Shown: positions 25,448 through 31,020 of the stretch, piece by piece
How positions within the stretch are numbered: position 1 is the stretch's first letter
Layout: each line of letters begins with the position of its first letter
Assembly (NCBI GenBank): GCA_002327255.1
Contig: DCUM01000116.1
Location: 1 to 31,020, forward strand
Direction: 5' to 3'
Source of the DNA: a bacterium UBA2214
GTDB taxonomy: Bacteria; Zhuqueibacterota; Zhuqueibacteria; Residuimicrobiales; Residuimicrobiaceae
DNA length: 31,020 nt
Position numbers and translations under genes: made by a program
The notes under the pieces: generated by a model
What the model saw: the letters and a program-made list of their open reading frames with translations, nothing else
The model's database searches: none
Told to the model about the DNA's origin: nothing

Positions 25448-26104
25448 TTAATCAATAAATTGAAAGGACTTTACGATGGCAGTGGTCTGGTCAAAATAAA
25501 CATCCAGTACCGAATCAGGAATGTCTTTGGGGCTAATGGCATCTCGATGAATACTACCCGTCTTCATTTGTTCAACGGCATACCCGATACCATTATGAAT
25601 GGTTCGATAGCTATAGCCACTCAGAAATTTCATCATACCAGCCTCTTGTATTGGAAAAACATGGAATGTAATCCCGTTGATAATCTCTTGCTTGGGTGGA
25701 ATATTTGTGTAGATGCTCCTGGTCAAAAAAGTGTGCAAAACATGGGAATCAGTGGTTATCCCGATACGGACTTCACTATTCCAGTACCTCGGATAAGAAT
25801 CATCATTAGTTACCCGAAAAATAGGTATACATAGCAAGGCTTTTCCTTTTGATTCCTCCGTGGCTCCGGCGATCCACGAATCGTTCAGGAAAGGATATTT
25901 GTGAAAAGTGGTTTCAGGATTCCTGTTTTTTGGATAAGAAACCGAGAATCCATAGGTATTGTTTACATGAGTAATCAATTGATCAGTGGCAGCTTGTGCT
26001 TTTTTCTTGTTTGGCCATGCCTTTGGCACTAGATACGCAGCCGCAACAGCAAGAATTAAAACAATAAAAATCCACAACAATATGTTTTTTATTCTATTAC
26101 TCAT
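25448..26104 (-). CDS. membrane-anchored protein with PsbP-like start, unknown role
   Basis: 218-residue protein with one N-terminal transmembrane helix (about residues 8-26) and an extracytoplasmic domain beginning NTYGFSVSYPKNR, a motif common in PsbP-related secreted domains. No lipobox or catalytic motif is seen. Codons end in A or T far more often than in neighbouring genes and the surrounding DNA is AT-rich, which suggests acquisition from elsewhere. Start ATG at 26104 has only a close AAAGG. It sits between two tRNA-Pro copies. Confidence 0.7.
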   Translation of the reverse strand: MSNRIKNILLWIFIVLILAVAAAYLVPKAWPNKKKAQAATDQLITHVNNTYGFSVSYPKNRNPETTFHKYPFLNDSWIAGATEESKGKALLCIPIFRVTNDDSYPRYWNSEVRIGITTDSHVLHTFLTRSIYTNIPPKQEIINGITFHVFPIQEAGMMKFLSGYSYRTIHNGIGYAVEQMKTGSIHRDAISPKDIPDSVLDVYFDQTTAIVKSFQFID

Positions 26105-26506
26105 AGCCTTTATTGTACATTAGTGGAGTATGAATGTTTTCAAAATATCTTTTGCAGCATCCATAGTTAATCATTTCCGACTGCAAAAACAATAGCCCAA
26201 AAGGGTGAAAAAGGAACTAGCTCTTCGAGACCATACAGAAGTAATGCCAGGCAGTGATAGAAATATCACCTTTCAGATAAAAAAAGAGGTCAACGAATGT
26301 CTCAACGAGTGGATATTGAAAGTCCGAGAGCCCGTCCTGCTCGTCCTGCAGTGTTTGTGCTGCCATGCTGAACAATGATCTCCATTTACAATCCTTTGCA
26401 GGTTTTGCGTGATCAATTTCAGCTTGCTTTTCAAGAAGTGATCAGCTGACAAAAAATCGCTGATGGTGATGAAAAAGTCTATGGTATTTTTGAGCTGGAA
26501 CACCAT
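26105..26506. other. AT-rich intergenic, no supported gene
   Basis: About 400 bases of low-GC sequence. A 77-codon minus-strand open frame (26273-26506) lacks a binding site and starts inside a tRNA-like remnant, so I do not call it. No terminator or clear promoter is visible. Confidence 0.4.
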
Positions 26507-26566
26507 CGGGGCGTAGCGATGTCGGGCTAGCGCGTCCCGATGGATCGGGAAGGTCCTGGATTTTTA
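26507..26566 (+). pseudogene. truncated tRNA-Pro-like remnant
   Basis: Bases 26507-26518 are identical to the first 12 bases of the tRNA at 24684, followed by a D-arm-like GGGCTAGCGCG and AAGGTCCTGGA resembling the variable loop and T-arm start. The anticodon arm is replaced by TCCCGAT-GG-ATCGGGA, and the T-arm and 3' acceptor strand are missing. It cannot fold as a functional tRNA. Confidence 0.6.
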
Positions 26567-26585
26567 AACAAAGAATATGGGTTTG

Positions 26586-26660
26586 CGGGGTGTAGCGCAG
26601 CCGGGTCAGCGCGCCTGCTTTGGGAGCAGGAGTCCCTGAGTTCAAATCTCAGCGCACCGA
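26586..26660 (+). tRNA. second tRNA-Pro (UGG) copy, possibly degraded
   Basis: 75 bases, matching the tRNA at 24684 through the anticodon arm (same TTTGGGA loop, UGG) and T-arm. It differs in the D-loop, variable loop and acceptor stem. The acceptor CGGGGTG/CGCACCG has one G-A mismatch and one T-G pair, so it may be less stable or inactive. It is followed by its own hairpin. Confidence 0.75.
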
Positions 26661-26669
26661 CGAGTCAAC

Positions 26670-26706
26670 GAAAGGGGCTTTTCCAGTGACAGGAAAAGCC
26701 CCTTTC
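26670..26706 (+). terminator. long hairpin after the second tRNA-Pro
   Basis: GAAAGGGGCTTTTCC and GGAAAAGCCCCTTTC form a perfect 15-bp stem around AGTGACA. Only a short T-run (CTTTCATT) follows, so termination may be weak or bidirectional. Bases 26707-26882 hold nothing recognisable. Confidence 0.65.
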
Positions 26707-26882
26707 ATTATCAGCCGCTGATGCCCGGCAGCCGGTGCACTATCAATGGCCTGCTTTACAGCGAACGATTTATGACACCCTATTCGAGTTATTGATACAA
26801 CCCGGTGGCCGGGCAATAGGTCAGAGCAGTCGTATCGTTTGCGTTTTGCGGTCATAGAGTTGCAGGATTATTCCTCATCCTG

Positions 26883-28550
26883 TCAAAACAAACCGGTGAT
26901 TTTTCCACTCTCATCCACATCGATCCGTTCCGCGGAGGGCACTTTGGGCAGACCCGGCATGGTCATGATTTCGCCGGTCAGGGCGACGATGAAACCGGCG
27001 CCGGCGGAGACCTTGAGATTGCGGACCAGCACGGTAAACTCCTCCGGCGTCCCCAACAGCCCGGGATCATCGGAAAAACTGTATTGCGTTTTCGCCATGC
27101 AGACCGGGAGCTTGTCGAGGCCATGGGCGACGATTTGGGCGGCCTGTTTTTTCGCAGATCCCGTGAGCTCGACATGGGCGCCGCGATAGACGCGCTGCAC
27201 GATGGTTTTAATTTTTGCTTCGATGCTCTCCGTATTCTCGTAGGTAAAAGCGAACTGATGGGGCTGTTCGCAGAGGCGGACCACTTCATGGGCCAGGGCC
27301 ATGCCGCCTTCACCGCCTTTTTCAAAGCCTTCCATTAAAACCGCATGGACGCCGATCTCCCGGCACTTTTCGCTGATCACAGCGAGTTCCGCCTCGCTGT
27401 CGCCTGAAAATTTGTTGATGGCGACGGCGCAGGGCAAGCCGTAGACGCGGGTGATGTTGTCGACGTGTCGCAGCAGATTCGGCAAACCTTTTTGCACGGC
27501 CCCGGGATTTTCTTCGCCCAACTCCGCCTTTTTGACACCGCCATGATGTTTCAGCGCCTTGACCGTGGCGACGAGCACGACGGCGCCAGGCGTCAAGCCG
27601 CCGATGCGGCACTTGATATTGACAAATTTTTCCGCGCCCAGATCCGCGCCAAAACCCGCCTCGGTGACGGCGTAGTCACCCAATTTCAGAGCCATGCGGG
27701 TGGCGACGAGCGAGTTGCAGCCGTGGGCAATATTGGCAAAGGGGCCGCCATGAATGAAGGCGGGCGTGTGCTCCAGGGTCTGCACGAGATTGGGTTTGAA
27801 GGCATCGCGCAACAGGGCGGCCAGCGCGCCCTGCGCTTTCAAATCACCGGCGGTTACGGGTTTGTCTTCATGGGTATGAGCGATGATCATCCGCGCGAGA
27901 CGAGTTTTCAAATCCGCGATGTCGCTGGCGAGGCACAACACCGCCATGATTTCCGAGGCGACCGTGATATCATAGCCATCTTCCCGGGGCACGCCGTTGA
28001 TGCGGCCGCCGAGGCCGTTGACGATGAAACGCAACTGGCGATCGTTCATATCGAGGCAGCGCCGCCAGGTGATGCGGCGCGGATCGATATTCAGGGCATT
28101 TCCCTGAAAGATGTGGTTGTCGAGCAGGGCGGCGAGGAGATTGTTGGCGGCGCCAACGGCGTGGAGGTCGCCGGTAAAATGAAGATTGATGTCTTCCATG
28201 GGCACCACTTGGGCATGTCCGCCGCCCGCCGCGCCGCCCTTCATGCCAAAAACCGGCCCCAGGGAAGGTTCCCGCAGCGCGATGATCGCTTTTTTCCCGA
28301 TTCTTCTCAGACCATCGCCGAGTCCGACGGTGACCGTGGTCTTGCCCTCTCCGGCGGGTGTCGGCGTGATGGCCGTGACCAGCACCAGTTTGCCGTTCTC
28401 CTGCGGCAGTTGATTGAAAAGCGCCAAATCGATCTTTGCCTTGTATTTTCCGTAGGATTCAATGAATGAATCCGCAATGCCGAGTTCACCGGCGATTTCC
28501 AGGATGGGCTTCAAACGGGTTGCGTGTGCGATTTCAATATCCGATTTCAT
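26883..28550 (-). CDS. fhs: formate-tetrahydrofolate ligase
   Basis: ATP-dependent synthesis of 10-formyltetrahydrofolate from formate, feeding purine and one-carbon metabolism or the methyl branch of the Wood-Ljungdahl pathway. The P-loop is TPTPAGEGKTTVTVGL; GMKGGAAGGGHAQVVPMEDINLHFTGD, HGGPFANIAHGCNS and AVAINKFSGDSEAE are family hallmarks. The start at 28550 (MKSDIEIAHATRLKPI) has AGGAG at suitable distance and gives 555 residues, the normal length; the frame is open to 28736, but the extra 62 residues do not belong to the family. It is monocistronic here and divergent from the GEVED gene. No folD or other acetogenesis gene is adjacent. Confidence 0.95.
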   Translation of the reverse strand: MKSDIEIAHATRLKPILEIAGELGIADSFIESYGKYKAKIDLALFNQLPQENGKLVLVTAITPTPAGEGKTTVTVGLGDGLRRIGKKAIIALREPSLGPVFGMKGGAAGGGHAQVVPMEDINLHFTGDLHAVGAANNLLAALLDNHIFQGNALNIDPRRITWRRCLDMNDRQLRFIVNGLGGRINGVPREDGYDITVASEIMAVLCLASDIADLKTRLARMIIAHTHEDKPVTAGDLKAQGALAALLRDAFKPNLVQTLEHTPAFIHGGPFANIAHGCNSLVATRMALKLGDYAVTEAGFGADLGAEKFVNIKCRIGGLTPGAVVLVATVKALKHHGGVKKAELGEENPGAVQKGLPNLLRHVDNITRVYGLPCAVAINKFSGDSEAELAVISEKCREIGVHAVLMEGFEKGGEGGMALAHEVVRLCEQPHQFAFTYENTESIEAKIKTIVQRVYRGAHVELTGSAKKQAAQIVAHGLDKLPVCMAKTQYSFSDDPGLLGTPEEFTVLVRNLKVSAGAGFIVALTGEIMTMPGLPKVPSAERIDVDESGKITGLF

Positions 28551-28851
28551 GGTCAAACTCCTGCGAGGTTGGCCGGAATGCAAATGCCCTCTGCTTAACC
28601 TCAATCTCATGGTTACGGGTTCAATGGTTCTTCCCCGGGATTTAAATCTGTTGCGCAAAATAGCCAATAAGGGTATGAAAAGCAAGATGAAAATAATCTT
28701 TGCGATATCGCAGCATGCGATTTCCGGGCTTTTCAACCCTTTCTGGCACTATTTTTGAATGTGATTCAGTGTACCCAAGGTTCTCTCTTTACTTTAAAAA
28801 CTGCAAGCATCATTTGACAGTTTTAATCGACATGCGTCACCATTCTATGAC

Positions 28852-28910
28852 AAAAATGGGACAATTTCATCTGCAGTGGGTCTTGTATGTCCCATTTTTA
28901 CAACACCCAC
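28852..28910 (+). promoter_or_regulatory. two overlapping inverted repeats in the GEVED gene leader
   Basis: Repeat A: AAAAATGGGACA (28852-28863) with TGTCCCATTTTT (28888-28899), 12 of 12 pairs, 24-base loop. Repeat B: GTGGGTCTTGTA (28876-28887) with TACAACACCCAC (28899-28910), 11 of 12 pairs, 11-base loop. The left arm of B lies in the loop of A and the right arm of A fills the loop of B, so the two structures exclude each other. They end 63 bases before the start codon. Confidence 0.65.
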
Positions 28911-28973
28911 AGTTAGCGAGTCCGGCAGCAAACCGGCAAAATCACAGAATTGATGCATGAAGGAGAAAATATC

Positions 28974-30833
28974 ATGAAAAAGTATCTCTTCATCGCCTTG
29001 ACCGCCATATTGGCCTTTGGCCATGTCGGATGGGCGCAAGATCCGCTGGATTTCGGCGATGCCCCGGAGGGCGTGATCGCCTATCCGGCGACCGGAATCA
29101 TCGGTTCCTTTCCGACCTGCATAACCACAGGGCCGGGATCATGGATTCAGCATGGACTGGGATGGGCACTCTTCGGGCCTTATCCACCGCAACCGCCGCC
29201 GCTTCCTCCCGGCACGGGATGGGATGCAGAAATCGACGGCAATGCCGGTTCCTGCCCTGTTTTCAATCCAAATGCCTATGACATGGATGAGTGTTATCAG
29301 GATATGGATGCGGGTTTGATGTTTCCCGAACCTTTTACCCTGCAGGGGGCGCCAGGCGCCGAAGTCGTCACGGTGTGTCCGGGGTGGCGTGGCACTTCTC
29401 TGGGCGTTGTCTGCCGGATGGCCGTCTGGGGGACGAACATCGATATCTGGATCACCAACACACGACCCGATATCGGCTATTACGTCAATGTGCTGATGGA
29501 CTGGGATCAGAATGGCGTCTGGGGGGGGGCTGTACCCTGTCCCTCTGCGCCTTCTCCCGAACACGTCCTTGTCAACTGGCCGGTGCCGGCCGGCTATATC
29601 GGAGCGCTCTCCGCTTTGCAACCGCCGCCCTTTCAGATTGGCGCATTGGGCGGACACGTCTGGACGCGGTTCAGCATCACCGAAGTGCCTGTCAGTCCGC
29701 CCTGGGATGGTTCCGGCGCTTTTGAAGATGGTGAAACGGAAGACTACCTGTTGCTCGTTTCCGAAGTCGACTTTGGCGACGCGCCGGATCCGAGTTATCC
29801 AACGCTGGCGAGTAACAATGGCGCGCAGCATGCCATTGTACCCGGCTTTTTCATGGGCGTTAATGTCGACGGCGACCTGGATGGTCAGCCCGACGCCAAC
29901 GCAACCGGGGACGACATCCTCGACGGCAACGATGATGAGGATGGCGTCGTCATCCAGAATCTCTACGCCGGTAATCCGGCCGCCACGGCCCAGGTGACCG
30001 TCTCCGCACCTGGTTTTATCGATGCCTGGATCGACTTCAATGGCAATGGCAGCTGGGCGGACGCCGGAGAACAAATCCTGATCTCCCAGCCCGTCCTCGC
30101 CGGCTTGAATAACCTCCCCTTTGCGGTGCCGGGCAGCGCAGCCGTCGGCAACGGTTTTGCCCGCTTTCGTTTCAGCGCCCAGGGCGGTCTGAATTTCACC
30201 GGCTTTGCCACCGATGGTGAAGTGGAGGATTATCTCCTCGACATTCTGGTGCCGGTCGAATTGTCATCGTTCACGGCCCATTCGCTCAACGGCACAGCGC
30301 GCCTGGAATGGACGACACAGTCCGAGACGGAAAACCTCGGTTTCCATCTCTACCGCGCGCAAGCGAAGGACGATCCTTACCAGCAAATAACGCCCGAACT
30401 CATCGCCGGCGCAGGCACGACCCAGAGGGCGCATCACTATGCCTTTGCCGATCTCGACGTGATGCCGGAAATCACCTACTATTACAAGCTGGCTGACATC
30501 AGTTACAGCGGCATTGTCAGAATGCATGGTCCGGTCCCGGTGCACATCGCTGCGCCATCACAGTACCGCCTGGGACAAAACTATCCCAATCCGTTCAATC
30601 CGGCGACGACGATTCCATTTACGCTGGCACAATCCGGACAGGTGACGCTCACCATCTTTAATCTTCAGGGCCAATGCGTCTGTGAACTCTTCTCGGGCAC
30701 GCTCGATGCCGGGCCGCATCAGATCACCTGGGACGGCCGCGATGCGCAGGGTGTTGTACCGAGCGGCGTCTACCTGTATGTATTACGGGCTGCGGATTTC
30801 TACGCCGTGAAAAAGATGAATTTCGTCCGTTAA
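28974..30833 (+). CDS. secreted GEVED-domain protein with T9SS-type sorting domain
   Basis: Predicted exported surface or extracellular protein of 619 residues. Signal peptide 1-21 (ending GWA). Two GEVED-type modules follow, each opening with DFGDAP (residues 26-31 and about 266-271) and closing with DGETEDYLL or DGEVEDYLL. A fibronectin-like module (about 425-529, VELSSFTAHSLNG) leads to the C-terminal 90-residue module YRLGQNYPNPFNPATTIPF to KKMNFVR, which in FCB bacteria is a type A sorting signal for type IX secretion. ATG 28974 has AAGGAG upstream. No enzymatic domain is seen; adhesion or matrix function is a guess. A G9 tract lies at 29521-29529 (codons 183-186). Confidence 0.85.
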   Translation: MKKYLFIALTAILAFGHVGWAQDPLDFGDAPEGVIAYPATGIIGSFPTCITTGPGSWIQHGLGWALFGPYPPQPPPLPPGTGWDAEIDGNAGSCPVFNPNAYDMDECYQDMDAGLMFPEPFTLQGAPGAEVVTVCPGWRGTSLGVVCRMAVWGTNIDIWITNTRPDIGYYVNVLMDWDQNGVWGGAVPCPSAPSPEHVLVNWPVPAGYIGALSALQPPPFQIGALGGHVWTRFSITEVPVSPPWDGSGAFEDGETEDYLLLVSEVDFGDAPDPSYPTLASNNGAQHAIVPGFFMGVNVDGDLDGQPDANATGDDILDGNDDEDGVVIQNLYAGNPAATAQVTVSAPGFIDAWIDFNGNGSWADAGEQILISQPVLAGLNNLPFAVPGSAAVGNGFARFRFSAQGGLNFTGFATDGEVEDYLLDILVPVELSSFTAHSLNGTARLEWTTQSETENLGFHLYRAQAKDDPYQQITPELIAGAGTTQRAHHYAFADLDVMPEITYYYKLADISYSGIVRMHGPVPVHIAAPSQYRLGQNYPNPFNPATTIPFTLAQSGQVTLTIFNLQGQCVCELFSGTLDAGPHQITWDGRDAQGVVPSGVYLYVLRAADFYAVKKMNFVR

Positions 30834-31020
30834 CCGGTGATTTTGGCTGTCGCAGATACCGATAAGGGCACTCTGTTGCGTTGAAAAGCGGCTGCAATCG
30901 CGGCGCTGAGCAGGTGCCCCCGCAGGAGGCCATATCTGCCTTGTCCACCTTTTATAACAGCTTTCACCCCCCGTCCGTGAGGTATTGCTGTCGCAGCAAG
31001 ATTTTGATTGCGATTTACAC
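30834..31020. other. 3' flank, no supported feature
   Basis: 187 bases after the GEVED gene to the window end. No clear terminator, promoter or coding region is seen. Confidence 0.4.

Noticed and set aside
25424..25834. 136-codon plus-strand open frame
   Set aside because: Antisense to the membrane-anchored protein, which has a clear transmembrane start and domain motif.
26273..26506. 77-codon minus-strand open frame in the AT-rich region
   Set aside because: No binding site, starts inside a tRNA-like remnant, and shows no family resemblance.
27465..28469. 334-codon plus-strand open frame
   Set aside because: Antisense to formate-tetrahydrofolate ligase; no ribosome binding site or domain.
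28852..28910. H-type pseudoknot from the two inverted repeats
   Set aside because: There is no linker between the strands to span the 12-bp stem, so both full stems cannot form together; alternative structures are more plausible.

Overview
The window looks like a chromosomal segment from an uncultured Gram-negative bacterium of the FCB superphylum, near candidate phylum KSB1, Calditrichota or Ignavibacteria. The evidence is a PorX-type response regulator (REC plus PglZ-like domain), a secreted GEVED-domain protein with the C-terminal 'LGQNYPNPFNP' sorting module typical of type IX secretion cargo, outer-membrane and periplasmic proteins, and moderately GC-rich coding DNA. This placement is inference; there is no 16S gene. 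GTG and TTG starts with good ribosome binding sites are common.

Layout. 1-374: leader with a sigma70-like promoter. 375-3442: arginine decarboxylase (speA), a clear intrinsic terminator, then a secreted CE2-like SGNH esterase. 3602-6324, minus strand: a RarD-type EamA permease and a full-length eukaryote-type DNA topoisomerase IB with all five catalytic residues. 6518-9785: porX-like gene, then tsaE, tsaB and rimI (t6A and N-acetyltransferase cluster). 9857-11598: accD and surE, overlapping by GTGA. 11686-18199: guaA, glmS, a TPR plus periplasmic-binding (LpoA-like) protein, a phasin-like coiled-coil protein and an outer-membrane beta-barrel protein, ending at a terminator. 18416-23578: a tightly packed run of uppP, a class I amidotransferase-like hydrolase, holA, an ECF sigma factor, a zinc anti-sigma factor and an HtrA-like protein in which all three protease triad positions are replaced. 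23747-24563: a 65-residue CxxC/CxC protein and rdgB.

24563-26706 is an accessory-looking patch. It has three tandem 39-bp repeats, an intact tRNA-Pro(UGG) with terminator, an AT-rich insert holding a 57-residue two-helix membrane protein and a membrane-anchored unknown protein, a truncated tRNA-like remnant, and a second tRNA-Pro(UGG) copy with a mismatch in its acceptor stem. It ends at another strong hairpin. This resembles a tRNA-targeted insertion site. 26883-28550 holds formate-tetrahydrofolate ligase (minus strand). 28974-30833 holds the GEVED/T9SS-cargo protein, which has a G9 homopolymer in its coding sequence and two overlapping, mutually exclusive inverted repeats in its leader.

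Functionally, most genes are housekeeping (polyamine, t6A, fatty acid, GMP, amino sugar, undecaprenyl phosphate, replication, one-carbon). The envelope theme recurs: glmS, the LpoA-like protein, the beta-barrel, uppP, the sigma/anti-sigma/pseudo-HtrA set, PorX and a T9SS cargo. The most unusual items are the eukaryote-type topoisomerase, the catalytically dead HtrA in a sigma operon, the duplicated tRNA-Pro locus, and the leader and G-tract of the surface protein.
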